64,000 nucleotides of DNA, taken from the NCBI RefSeq assembly GCF_002074055.1, contig NZ_CP014619.1, forward strand, positions 1,054,001-1,118,000, in the 5' to 3' direction. Origin of the DNA: Frondihabitans sp. 762G35. GTDB taxonomy: Bacteria > Actinomycetota > Actinomycetes > Actinomycetales > Microbacteriaceae. Of this stretch, positions 32,256 to 40,878 are shown in pieces. Each line of letters opens with the position of its first letter. The first letter of the stretch is position 1. The notes beneath the pieces were generated by a model. That model worked only from the letters and a program-made list of their open reading frames with translations. It was not told the origin of the DNA and searched no databases. Both the position numbers and the translations under genes were made by a program.

Positions 32256-32746
32256 CCTCTCTCCGCCGCGTCTGCGTCGCCTACCTCCTCCGCACGGTGG
32301 ACGGCCGCGACCAGGTGCTCCTCGGCCGCAAGAAGCGCGGCCTCGGCACGGGGCACTTCGTCGGGCTCGGAGGCAAGTTCGAGCCCGGCGAGACGGCCGT
32401 CGAGGCGATCGTGCGGGAGATCGAGGAGGAGTCCGGGGTGGTCGTCGATCCGGCCGACCTGGAGCACCGCGGCGGCCTCCGCTACCTCTTCCCGGACCGC
32501 GAGTCGTGGAGCCAGCACTCGACCGTCTTCGTCGTGCGGTCGTGGCGCGGGGAGCCCCGCCCGAGCGACGAGCTCGACCCCGAGTGGTTCGACCTCGACG
32601 CGCTGCCGCTCGACACGATGTGGGCCGACGCGAGGGCGTGGCTGCCGGATGTCCTCGCCGGGGGACAGATCGCGCGGGAGTTCGTCTTCGCCGACGACCT
32701 CGCCACCGTCGCCACCTCGCGACCTCTGGAACCGCAGGCCCTGTAG
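32252..32746 (+). CDS. NUDIX hydrolase, MutT/MTH1-like
   Basis: A 164-residue NUDIX hydrolase with a complete Nudix box, GGKFEPGETAVEAIVREIEE followed by ESG at about residues 38-60, which binds Mg2+ and cleaves nucleoside-diphosphate-linked substrates. The neighbouring GLGTGHFVGLGGK and PEWFDLDALPLDTMW blocks resemble MTH1-type 8-oxo-dGTP/2-OH-dATP diphosphatases, so nucleotide-pool sanitation is the best guess. Coupled by ATGA overlap to the quinone reductase, which makes an oxidative-stress role for the pair attractive. Confidence 0.87.
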   Translation: MTSLRRVCVAYLLRTVDGRDQVLLGRKKRGLGTGHFVGLGGKFEPGETAVEAIVREIEEESGVVVDPADLEHRGGLRYLFPDRESWSQHSTVFVVRSWRGEPRPSDELDPEWFDLDALPLDTMWADARAWLPDVLAGGQIAREFVFADDLATVATSRPLEPQAL

Positions 32747-32812
32747 GCGCGCGGGTCGTGCCCCGAACGGGTGGCACCACGAGAGGGGGGAGAGGGATCC
32801 CGACGCGCCGGA

Positions 32813-32818
32813 TAGATT
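32813..32818 (+). promoter_or_regulatory. -10 box TAGATT
   Basis: TAGATT lies 83 bases upstream of the small membrane-protein gene. A GTG at 32825 falls exactly at the expected transcription start, but its frame does not look coding. The transcript probably serves the gene at 32901. Confidence 0.45.
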
Positions 32819-32900
32819 CGACCTGTGATCGCCGATCGGGTGACACGGGGTGCCGAGATCGTCGCACCCGCAGGAGCGACATCGACCGCAGGGGGGCGAC

Positions 32901-33194
32901 ATGACCGTCTTCGACAGCAGGATCACGACCGGCGCAGGACGCAACCGTCCGCGTCCCGACCGCGACGCTTCGACGCGTTCCCAGGTCGGCTGGGTCGCCG
33001 CCTTCGTCTGGCCGCTCGTGTGGTCGCTCGTCCTGGCCGGAGCCCTGCTCGGCTCGGAGGGCACGCTGCTGTTCTGGCTGGGTGTCGCCGGAGTCCTCGG
33101 CATGTTCGCCCGCCAGGGGCTGCGCGCGGTCGCCGTGAGGGTCCGTCACGCCAACGCGGTCATCGACAACGCTCCCGTCGGCGCTCGGCGCTGA
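32901..33194 (+). CDS. small membrane protein, 97 aa
   Basis: Encodes 97 residues with a polar N terminus of about 30 residues and two adjacent hydrophobic helices (VGWVAAFVWPLVWSLVLAGALL and a second around residues 58-72). Family not recognised. The ATG follows AGGGGGGCGAC. Convergent with the next small membrane protein, 40 bases between stops. Confidence 0.65.
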   Translation: MTVFDSRITTGAGRNRPRPDRDASTRSQVGWVAAFVWPLVWSLVLAGALLGSEGTLLFWLGVAGVLGMFARQGLRAVAVRVRHANAVIDNAPVGARR

Positions 33195-33234
33195 GGCGCC
33201 CGACGCTCAGGCGCCGGGCCACTGATCCAAGGGG

Positions 33235-33486
33235 TCACCGACGCGGCGGCGTCTCGCCGTCGCGCGTGATCTCCGACGTCGCGTGCCCGACGGGCCGGAC
33301 GAAGAAGTCGACGATGCCGAAGAGCACGGCCCCGAGGAACGCGTAGATCGCGAACTGGTCGTAGTGCCGCGCCACGTCTCCGCCCTCGTGCGCGAGGACG
33401 ATGGAGAGCACGTAGAGCGTGAGCGCGCCGACGAGGAACAGGGCGACGATGACCACCAGGAGTCGGTGGAACGACGATCGGGACAC
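33235..33486 (-). CDS. small membrane protein, 83 aa
   Basis: Encodes 83 residues from a GTG start. One long hydrophobic helix (LLVVIVALFLVGALTLYVLSIVL) and a second (FAIYAFLGAVLFGIVDFFV) flank a short charged loop. No family was recognised. It follows the DUF3533-like membrane gene by 12 bases on the same strand and may be its partner in the membrane. Confidence 0.6.
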   Translation of the reverse strand: MSRSSFHRLLVVIVALFLVGALTLYVLSIVLAHEGGDVARHYDQFAIYAFLGAVLFGIVDFFVRPVGHATSEITRDGETPPRR

Positions 33487-33498
33487 GGCGCAAGGATA

Positions 33499-34740
33499 CT
33501 AGCGGGGCCGTGACTCCCGCTCCAGGCCGCCCTGCGGCCCGAGGAACATGTCGGTCGTCTCGGTGTCGACGTAGTCGGCGAAGTCGTCGCGATCCTCCTC
33601 CGGGATCGTGTGGATCGTGCCCGTGTCGGTCGTCGAGAGGCCGTGGCGGGCGAGGACGTCGTCGCGCTCCCGGATGAGGAAGTCGCGGTTGGCCGCCTGG
33701 GCGTCCTGGAACATGGTCGTGCGGCCGGTGACGATGGCGCGGATCCGCCGACGCTCCCAGAGCCGCTTGCCCGTGAGCATCAGGACGACGCCGGCCGTGG
33801 CGTAGCTGATCATCATGGTGAGGCCGCGCCCGAAGCCCGGCCCGACGCCGTAGAGCTCGCGCTTGAGCATCTCGGTGATGCCCGACCCGACCACGACGTT
33901 GTTGAGCCACGCGAACGGCTGCGCCATGAACCACGCGGGGTAGGCGGCGCCCGAGGACGGCATCGACAGGAAGATGAACACCACCATCGCCGGGAGGGCG
34001 ATGAAGCGCCCGGCGAAGTAGCTGAAGCCGTTGACCGCCAGGCCGATGGCGACGATCCAGCCCCAGCCGATGAGGAAGAGCATTCCGAAGTGGCCGTGGA
34101 CGGCCCCGATCACGGGCCCGGCCAGGAAATTCGTGATCCCCGAGATGATGACCCCGCCGCCCAGGATGACGAGCACGCGCGTGCGGTGCCGGAGCGGTGC
34201 GCCCATCAGCCCGATGAACATCGCGACCATGTAGCCGCCGATGCACCACGAGAGCATCAGGTAGAGGGAGACCGTGCCGTACTCGTCCCACGCGGGGAGC
34301 GGGGCCAGGTCGGTGACCGTCGCGGTGATGCCGGCGGCAGCGAGGACGGGTGTCATCATCGCGGGGATGAGCGCCGCCACCTGGTACTGGTGCGCGGCGG
34401 CGGTGAAGATCGAGTTCGAGGTGCCGTCGTAGGCGACGGCGACGCGGCCGTGCAGCACCGCCTCCTTGGCGCTCTGGAGCGACGAGTAGGTCTGCGGGTC
34501 GATGACGCCCGGGAGCGCTCGGGTGAGGGCATCCTGCACGGAGGTCGGGACGCCCACGACGGCGACGGGCACCTCGTGCGGGTGCGGCGCGTGGAACGCG
34601 GCCACATAGCAGAGGCAGAACATGACGATGAAGAACAGCGGCAGCCAGAGCTGAAGGCCGATCAACTGGAGGGAGGGGTGCAGCGAGGCGTACCAGGTGC
34701 GGAACGCCGAGGGTGTCCTCTGCGTGGAAGTGTGGGTCAC
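33499..34740 (-). CDS. YhgE/DUF3533-like multi-pass membrane protein
   Basis: A 413-residue protein with one membrane helix near residues 28-50, a soluble extracellular segment of about 110 residues, and about five further helices from residue 155 to 345. A charged cytoplasmic tail follows. This layout and the motif HPHEVPVAVVG...ALTRAL resemble DUF3533/YhgE-Pip and ABC-2-permease-like proteins; the assignment is tentative. The GTG at 34740 follows GAGAAAGG, and TAGTCT lies further upstream as -10. The small two-helix protein gene comes directly after. Confidence 0.65.
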   Translation of the reverse strand: MTHTSTQRTPSAFRTWYASLHPSLQLIGLQLWLPLFFIVMFCLCYVAAFHAPHPHEVPVAVVGVPTSVQDALTRALPGVIDPQTYSSLQSAKEAVLHGRVAVAYDGTSNSIFTAAAHQYQVAALIPAMMTPVLAAAGITATVTDLAPLPAWDEYGTVSLYLMLSWCIGGYMVAMFIGLMGAPLRHRTRVLVILGGGVIISGITNFLAGPVIGAVHGHFGMLFLIGWGWIVAIGLAVNGFSYFAGRFIALPAMVVFIFLSMPSSGAAYPAWFMAQPFAWLNNVVVGSGITEMLKRELYGVGPGFGRGLTMMISYATAGVVLMLTGKRLWERRRIRAIVTGRTTMFQDAQAANRDFLIRERDDVLARHGLSTTDTGTIHTIPEEDRDDFADYVDTETTDMFLGPQGGLERESRPR

Positions 34741-34807
34741 GGCGGGCCTTTCTCGTCCTCCCCAGACTACGTTCCGCACGACGCCCCGGCCCGCCGCGCT
34801 CGCGCCG

Positions 34808-36604
34808 TCACGACCGGGTGCGCGAGACCGCCGAGGTGTCCATGGCGAGCTCCTCCGCGTCGAGGCCGAGCAGCACGCGCCGCATGACCTCTTCGTCGAG
34901 GTTCCCCGCGTCGCGCTCGCGGAGGACGAGCTCGCGGCGCTTCTGCAGGAGCTCGCGCCGGATGCTGGCCAGCGCGCGGACGTTGTTGCGCCCGGCGCGC
35001 ACGAGCGTCGGATCGGGGGTGATGTCGGGAACGGCGAGCTGCGGCGTCGTGCGCATCTCGGACCCCCGTTCGAAGGGCGCGGGATCGAGGTCCTCGGCCT
35101 GCCCCTCCCGATCGTCGGCGTCCTCGCGGAGGCCCTGGCGGAACGCTTCGTCCTGCCGTCGGAGCCGTTCCTTGAGGATGGTGATGCCGCGCTCGACGGG
35201 CTCCCGGCCCCACTCGCGCGACCAGTCGTCGCGTCTCGTGTCGAGGTACTCGATCGCCTCGTCGGTGCTGTTCGAGACGAGCCGCAGCTCCGACTGGACG
35301 TCCCGCTCCGCCTGCCCGAGGTCCTGCACGCCGAGCCACCGGATGACGGAGGGGAGGGTCAGGCCCTGCAGGAGCAGCGTGCCGACCGTCACCACGAACG
35401 CGATGAGGAACATCGTGTCGCGCGCGGGCACCTCGACGCCGGACGTCGTCACGAGCGGGATCGAGACCGCGGCGGCGAGGGTCACCACGCCGCGCATCCC
35501 GGTCCACGAGATCACGACGAGCTGCTGCCAGCTCAGCTTGGGGTCGGCCCGGCCCCAGACCATCCGGGCGACCCGGGCCTTCCGGTAGCGCCGGAACCGG
35601 GAGTAGACGAGCCTCCGGACGAGGCGCGACCAGTAGTACGTCACGAAGAGGAACACCGGTCTCGTCAGGATCACCACCCCGAGCACGATGAAGGCGACGC
35701 CGACGCTCTGTCCGAGCCCCCGGCTGGAGGCGGCGACGTCGAGGACGACGGTCTTCAGCTGGAGGCCGATGAGGGCGAAGACGAAGCCCTCGAGCGTGAT
35801 GTCCATGGCCGACCAGAGCGGCCGCTCCTGCAGGCGCGAGGCGTAGCCGGACTTCGGCGAGTTGAATCCGACGTAGAGGCCGGCCGCGACGACGGCGAGC
35901 ACGCCGGAGCCCTGGAGCTGCTCCGCCACGATGTAGGCCAGGAAGGGCAGCAGGAGCCCGATCACGATCTCGACGACGGGGTCGCCGACGCGCATCCGGA
36001 GGGAGTGCGCCAGCATGCCGAGGACGAGGCCGACCGCCACGCCGACGCCGATCGCGAGGCCGAAGATGCCGAGGTCGTCCCAGACCGTCAGGGCCGCGCC
36101 CCCGACGATCGCCAGGAAGACCTTGACGAGGGTGAGCGAGGCGGCGTCGTTGATGAGGCTCTCGCCGGAGATCACCGTCATCACCTTGCGGGGCAGCCCG
36201 AGCTTCCGCCCGATGGCGGCCGCCGACACGGCGTCCGGGGGAGCCACGACGGCGCCGATCAGGAAGGCCGCGGGGAGCGTCATGTCGGGGATCAGCATGT
36301 AGGCGAAGAAGCCGGCGACGAGCGCCGTGACGATGACCAGCCCGATCCCGAGGCGCCGGATCTGCACGAGCGACTGCCGGAAGTTCTGGAAGGACACGTC
36401 GAGCGAGGCCGAGTAGAGCAGCGGCGGGAGGATGACCGTCAGGATCACCTCGGAGTCGATCTTGATGTCGGGGATGCCGGGGATGAACGACACGAGGAGC
36501 GCCACGGCGACGACGAGGAGCGGTGCGGGCAGGCCGCGCCAGCGGGCGAACGCCGTGACGGCGAGGGAGCCCGCGAGGATCAGGAGGATTTCGAGGAGTT
36601 CCAT
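34808..36604 (-). CDS. CPA1-family Na+/H+ antiporter
   Basis: A 598-residue cation/proton antiporter. About twelve helices fill residues 1-410, with the CPA1 core motif LIGAVVAPPDAVSAAAIGRKLGLP (the conserved Asp is probably the ion-binding residue) and VISGESLINDAASL in the next helix. A hydrophilic C-terminal regulatory domain of nearly 190 residues follows, rich in Arg and Glu. It exports Na+ (or K+) in exchange for protons. The ribosome-binding site is weak. Confidence 0.88.
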   Translation of the reverse strand: MELLEILLILAGSLAVTAFARWRGLPAPLLVVAVALLVSFIPGIPDIKIDSEVILTVILPPLLYSASLDVSFQNFRQSLVQIRRLGIGLVIVTALVAGFFAYMLIPDMTLPAAFLIGAVVAPPDAVSAAAIGRKLGLPRKVMTVISGESLINDAASLTLVKVFLAIVGGAALTVWDDLGIFGLAIGVGVAVGLVLGMLAHSLRMRVGDPVVEIVIGLLLPFLAYIVAEQLQGSGVLAVVAAGLYVGFNSPKSGYASRLQERPLWSAMDITLEGFVFALIGLQLKTVVLDVAASSRGLGQSVGVAFIVLGVVILTRPVFLFVTYYWSRLVRRLVYSRFRRYRKARVARMVWGRADPKLSWQQLVVISWTGMRGVVTLAAAVSIPLVTTSGVEVPARDTMFLIAFVVTVGTLLLQGLTLPSVIRWLGVQDLGQAERDVQSELRLVSNSTDEAIEYLDTRRDDWSREWGREPVERGITILKERLRRQDEAFRQGLREDADDREGQAEDLDPAPFERGSEMRTTPQLAVPDITPDPTLVRAGRNNVRALASIRRELLQKRRELVLRERDAGNLDEEVMRRVLLGLDAEELAMDTSAVSRTRS

Positions 36605-36720
36605 GGCGGATCCGTCTGTCGGGGGCGGCTTCGCGCACAGGATGCGCGGACCTCCATCTTGCCAGGTGCCGCCCAGCCTGCCCGGCGGATCCGGGGCTCC
36701 GCGCCTCGTAGCATCGAGGG

Positions 36721-38244
36721 GTGATCACCAGGACGACCACCGGCGGCGAGGTCCGCGGAGTCGAGGAGCGGGGCGTCCTCGCCTGGCGCGGCATCCCCTA
36801 CGCCGAGCCGCCGACGGGGGAGCTGCGGTTCCGGGCCCCGAGGCCCGCCTCACCGTGGCGGGGGGTGCGGAACGCGCGCCACTTCGGGCCGGCGGCACCG
36901 CAGGATCGAAGCCAGTTCGTCGGCATCGACGCCACGACGCCGCAGAGCGAGGACTGCCTCTCGGTCAACGTCATCGCCCCCGCCGGGTCGCGTGCGGGCG
37001 ACGCGCTCCCGGTGATGGTGTTCATCCACGGCGGCGCCTACGCGGTGGGGTCGTCGCGGGAGTTCCCGCGGCAGGGGGAGTCCCTCGTCCGGGAGGGCGG
37101 CATCGTCTACGTGAGCTTCAACTACCGGCTGGGCGGTCTCGGCTACGTCGACTTCAGCTCCTGGTCGACCGAGGAGGCGCCGCTCGACTCCAACCTCGGG
37201 CTGCGCGACCAGGTCGCGGCGCTCGAATGGGTCCGTGACAACGTCGCGGCGTTCGGCGGCGACCCGGCCCGCGTCACGATCTGCGGCGAGAGCTCCGGGG
37301 CGAACGCCGTCACCACGCTGATGACGGTCCCGAGCGCGCGCGGGCTCTTCGCGGGTGCCATCGCGCAGTCGTCGCCCGCGAACGCCATCTACCCGCCCGA
37401 CGTCACGCGCCGCTGGGCGGAGGAGTTCCTGGAGACCCTGAGCCACGTCGTCCGCGACTCCGACCTCGACTCGACCTCGGTCGACGGGGCGGCCGCGCTC
37501 CTCCGGCAGGCGCCGACGAGCGCGATCGTCAAGGCGACGGCGAGGCTCTTCCTCCGGACCCCGGACGAGCAGCCGGGGTCGATCTTCCTCTCGCCCGTGA
37601 TCGACGGCGACGTCCTCCCGGAACGCCCCCTCGACGCCTTCAAGGCCGGCCGCGCGCACCCCGTCCCGCTCGTCATCGGCACGAACGACCGGGAGGGCAG
37701 CGTGTTCACGGGCCGCCGCGACATCCTGGCGACGACGCCCCTGCGCATCCGCGCCATCTTCGCGAACACGAAGAAGAAGGCCCGGAAGGCCATCAAGGCG
37801 CAGTATCCGGGGCTCCCCGCGCGGCGTCCCGCGCTCGACTTCGGCGGCGACTTCTCGTTCTGGTTCCCGTCGATCAAGGTCGCGGAGCGGCACGCGCGGT
37901 TCCAGAAGGTCTTCTTCTACCGGTTCGACGTCGCCCCGCGCATCCTGCGGGTCGCCGGGGTCGACGCCTTCCACGGTCTCGACCTCTGGGCGCTCTTCGA
38001 CCGGATGGACTCGGCGTTCGGCGTCGCCATGAGCCTCCTCGGCGGCCGTCGCGCGTTCCTCCGGACGGCCCGCAGGATGCGCGGCCGCTGGCTCGAGTTC
38101 GTCACGACGGGCGACATCCGCGACTGGCCGTCCTACGACCCGTTCCGCCGGCGCACGCTGATCATCGACCAGGTCGACCGCGTCGAGTTCGACCCCCGGG
38201 GCGAGCGGCGCCGTGTCTGGCAGGACTTCGTGCCGCACCTCTGA
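36721..38244 (+). CDS. type-B carboxylesterase
   Basis: A 507-residue carboxylesterase family protein. It begins with GEVRGVEERGVLAWRGIPYAEPP, carries the type-B signature EDCLSVNV near residue 78 and the oxyanion FIHGGAY, and has the nucleophile in GESSGAN near residue 190; the Glu and His of the triad are further on (HGLDLWALF). It cleaves esters or carbamates of small molecules. No signal peptide is present. The GTG start lies exactly seven bases after TAGCAT (36709-36714), so the message is leaderless. Confidence 0.88.
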   Translation: MITRTTTGGEVRGVEERGVLAWRGIPYAEPPTGELRFRAPRPASPWRGVRNARHFGPAAPQDRSQFVGIDATTPQSEDCLSVNVIAPAGSRAGDALPVMVFIHGGAYAVGSSREFPRQGESLVREGGIVYVSFNYRLGGLGYVDFSSWSTEEAPLDSNLGLRDQVAALEWVRDNVAAFGGDPARVTICGESSGANAVTTLMTVPSARGLFAGAIAQSSPANAIYPPDVTRRWAEEFLETLSHVVRDSDLDSTSVDGAAALLRQAPTSAIVKATARLFLRTPDEQPGSIFLSPVIDGDVLPERPLDAFKAGRAHPVPLVIGTNDREGSVFTGRRDILATTPLRIRAIFANTKKKARKAIKAQYPGLPARRPALDFGGDFSFWFPSIKVAERHARFQKVFFYRFDVAPRILRVAGVDAFHGLDLWALFDRMDSAFGVAMSLLGGRRAFLRTARRMRGRWLEFVTTGDIRDWPSYDPFRRRTLIIDQVDRVEFDPRGERRRVWQDFVPHL

Positions 38245-38309
38245 TCGCCAGGCGGAGGTCGCGCTCCTCGGAGTTGACCCCGGGCCCCGGGCCTGGAAGA
38301 GTGCGACCG

Positions 38310-39572
38310 GTGGATCTCACGCTCATCGTCGTCCTGGTCATCCTGCTGGCCGTCTTCTTCGACTTCACGAACGGCTTTCACGACACCGCGAACGCGATGG
38401 CGACGCCGATCGCGACGGGGGCGATGAAGCCCCGGGTCGCGGTCACCATGGCGGCGCTGCTCAACCTCGTCGGCGCGTTCTTGTCGACGGAGGTCGCCAA
38501 GACCATCTCCGGCGGGATCATCCGCGAGGGCCCCGGCGGCGTCGAGATCACCCCGACGATGATCTTCGCCGGCCTCGTCGGCGCCGTGATCTGGAACATG
38601 ATCACCTGGCTCCGCGGCCTCCCCTCGTCGTCGTCGCACGCGCTGTTCGGCGGCCTCATCGGCGCCGCGCTCGTCGGGGCCGGCACCGGCTCGGTCGACT
38701 TCGGCGTCGTGCTGTCGAAGGTCGTGCTCCCGGCGTTCCTCGCCCCGCTCGTCGCCGGCCTCGTCGCCTTCACGGCGACCCGCCTGGCCTACCGGATCAC
38801 CCGTCGACCCGAGGGGAAGAACCACCGGGGCGGCTTCCGCGTCGGACAGGTGTTCACCTCGTCGCTCGTGGCCCTCGCGCACGGCACGAACGACGCGCAG
38901 AAGACCATGGGCGTCATCACGCTGGCGCTGATCGCCGGCGGGTTCCTCGGGGCCGGCGCCTCCCCGCCGCTCTGGGTGATCGTCGTCTGCGCGCTCGCGA
39001 TCGCCCTGGGCACCTACACCGGCGGCTGGCGCATCATCCAGACGATGGGCGGCGGCCTCACCGACATCAAGGCGACGCAGGGCTTCGCCGCGGAGGCGTC
39101 CACGGCGTCGACCGTCCTGGCCTCCAGCCACCTCGGCTTCGCGCTGTCGACGACGCAGGTGTCGTCGGGGTCGATCATCGGCGCCGGTCTCGGGCGCCGC
39201 GGATCCACCATCCAGTGGGGGACGGCCGGCAAGATCGTCGTCGCCTGGTTCATCACCCTGCCCGCCGCCGGTGCGGTCGGGGCGCTCTGCGAACTGATCG
39301 CGCGCCTCGGCACCTTCGGTCTCCTCGCCGACGCGGTCCTCGGTGCCGGCGTGATCGTCGCCATCTTCGTGCGTTCGCGCCTCAAGCCGCACGAGCAGTC
39401 CAACGCCCTGGAGGTCGACGTCGCGATGAACTCGGTCCTGACCCGCAAGGAGCGCCGCGCGCTCGCCAAGAAGCGAAGCGACGAGATGCTCGCCGCCCGA
39501 CGGCGGATGAGCGACGAGTCGCCGCTCCGCGACTACGGCGATCAGCCCGCCGTGCGGGAGGAGATCCGATGA
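38310..39572 (+). CDS. pit: Pit-type inorganic phosphate transporter
   Basis: A 420-residue PiT permease. Two inverted repeat halves carry the family signatures: FFDFTNGFHDTANAMA near residue 15 and VALAHGTNDAQKTMGVI near residue 192, with GLPSSSSHALFGGLIG between. It takes up phosphate, usually as a metal-phosphate complex driven by the proton gradient. The GTG at 38310 is chosen because GGAAGAG precedes it by eight bases. The stop overlaps the ATG of the next small membrane gene (ATGA). Confidence 0.9.
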   Translation: MDLTLIVVLVILLAVFFDFTNGFHDTANAMATPIATGAMKPRVAVTMAALLNLVGAFLSTEVAKTISGGIIREGPGGVEITPTMIFAGLVGAVIWNMITWLRGLPSSSSHALFGGLIGAALVGAGTGSVDFGVVLSKVVLPAFLAPLVAGLVAFTATRLAYRITRRPEGKNHRGGFRVGQVFTSSLVALAHGTNDAQKTMGVITLALIAGGFLGAGASPPLWVIVVCALAIALGTYTGGWRIIQTMGGGLTDIKATQGFAAEASTASTVLASSHLGFALSTTQVSSGSIIGAGLGRRGSTIQWGTAGKIVVAWFITLPAAGAVGALCELIARLGTFGLLADAVLGAGVIVAIFVRSRLKPHEQSNALEVDVAMNSVLTRKERRALAKKRSDEMLAARRRMSDESPLRDYGDQPAVREEIR

Positions 39573-39787
39573 CGATCGACTGGGGTGCCTTCGTCGTGGT
39601 GGCCGTGGTCTCGCTGGTCGCGGCCGGGGCCCTCGTGAGCCTCTTCGCCGCGGGGCTGCGGCTCCTCGCCGTCGAGGGGTCGAGCGCGGCCGCGGCCCGT
39701 GTCGCCGCCTACGCCTGCTTCGCCGTCTGCGCGCTGGGTGTGCTCTTCGGCATCTACCTCATCGTCCCCGCCTTCCACGCGGGCTGA
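39569..39787 (+). CDS. small membrane protein coupled to pit, 72 aa
   Basis: A 72-residue protein with two hydrophobic helices (residues 8-30 and 45-68). Its ATG overlaps the TGA of pit, so it is almost certainly translated with it and may be an accessory subunit of the transporter. I do not recognise a named family. Confidence 0.7.
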   Translation: MTIDWGAFVVVAVVSLVAAGALVSLFAAGLRLLAVEGSSAAAARVAAYACFAVCALGVLFGIYLIVPAFHAG

Positions 39788-39847
39788 TCCCACCGGGGCC
39801 GACGCCGCCGTGCGCCGCCAGCGGGCCGGGCACGGTGCTCGCGAGAG

Positions 39848-40771
39848 TCAGCTGATGCTGACGCGGAGCGCGCCGCCGTCGAGCAGGGCGAAGAGCGTCT
39901 CGGTGGTGGAGTGCTCCGAGAGGTAGAGGCGGTCCGCCAGGACGACGGCGCGTGGAGCGCAGGAGCGGCTGAACGCCCGGGCGTCGCGCGTCGCGAGCAG
40001 GCAGAGCTGCTGGTCGTTCTGCCCCTGCCCGACCCAGATCCGCCAGCGGGGCGTCCCGGCGGCGTCCGAGGGGGCCTCGTCGAAGAGGAGGCGGCTGGTC
40101 GGGGGAGCGAGCTGCTCGGCGAGGGCGTCCGGCAGGGCATCCGGCGGGACCTGGACGCGCGCGAGCGCCGCCTCGACGTCGACGCCGGGGGAGGCGCCGT
40201 CCTTCGTGAAGCGGTCGCCCCCGCCCGAGCCGTCCCCGGACGCCGAGGTCACGGTCGGCGTCGCGCTGCCGGGAGACGTCTCGACCCGCTGGGACGGGGC
40301 GAAGACGACGGCTCCGATCCCCACGCCGAGGGCGACGGCGGCCACGAGGGCCGCTGCCCGGAGCGCGCGACCGGGTCGGGGGTCACCGGACCGGCGCCCC
40401 GCAGCGGCCTCGAAGGAGCTCTCGTCGGTCGCAGGGGTCGCCTCCGCAGGCTCGACGGAGAGGGAGGTCTCAGCGATCGCCGCGTCGAGAGCCCGTTCCT
40501 GCCGGAGCCGCGCGGCCCGCACCGCCTGGAGCTCCGCGGCCGCTCTCCGGGCGGAGTCCCCGCTCGCGGCGGGACCGAAGGCCGCCTCGACGAGGGCGCG
40601 CTCCCGGTCGCGAGCATCCGGTGGGCCCGCAGGAGCCGCGGCGGCCGGTCGCTCACGACGGCGCAGCTCCTCGACGACGTCGCCCTCGCCGCCCTGCCCG
40701 CGGAAGGCCCGGTCGAGGCGGGCGCGGAAATCGGCGTCGGTCTCGGCGCGCTGGAGCGGCCCGGTGTCCAC
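39848..40771 (-). CDS. single-pass membrane protein of unknown function
   Basis: A 307-residue protein. About 150 charged, Ala/Arg/Glu-rich cytoplasmic residues are followed by one helix (LRAAALVAAVALGVGIGAVVFA), a Ser/Gly/Thr linker and an extracytoplasmic domain of about 110 residues containing two Cys (QLCLLATRD, RSCAPRAV). The layout resembles anti-sigma or sensor-type proteins, but no known domain was recognised and no sigma factor is nearby. GGAGGAGCC directly precedes the GTG; TACGCT upstream may be the -10 box. Divergent from the lipid kinase gene. Confidence 0.6.
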   Translation of the reverse strand: MDTGPLQRAETDADFRARLDRAFRGQGGEGDVVEELRRRERPAAAAPAGPPDARDRERALVEAAFGPAASGDSARRAAAELQAVRAARLRQERALDAAIAETSLSVEPAEATPATDESSFEAAAGRRSGDPRPGRALRAAALVAAVALGVGIGAVVFAPSQRVETSPGSATPTVTSASGDGSGGGDRFTKDGASPGVDVEAALARVQVPPDALPDALAEQLAPPTSRLLFDEAPSDAAGTPRWRIWVGQGQNDQQLCLLATRDARAFSRSCAPRAVVLADRLYLSEHSTTETLFALLDGGALRVSIS

Positions 40772-40878
40772 GGCTCCTCCGTCCGGGGCCGACGCGCGGA
40801 GGCCCTCGGGCCGAGCGTAGCCCGCGCCCCGCCGACGCGCGGACGCTCCGCTCCGGGCACCCGGCCGCACCGCACGGC

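Noticed and set aside
32825-33346. Possible leaderless gene from GTG 32825
   Set aside because: The promoter spacing fits, but the frame is Arg-rich, overlaps a better membrane-protein gene and runs into the antisense of the next gene.
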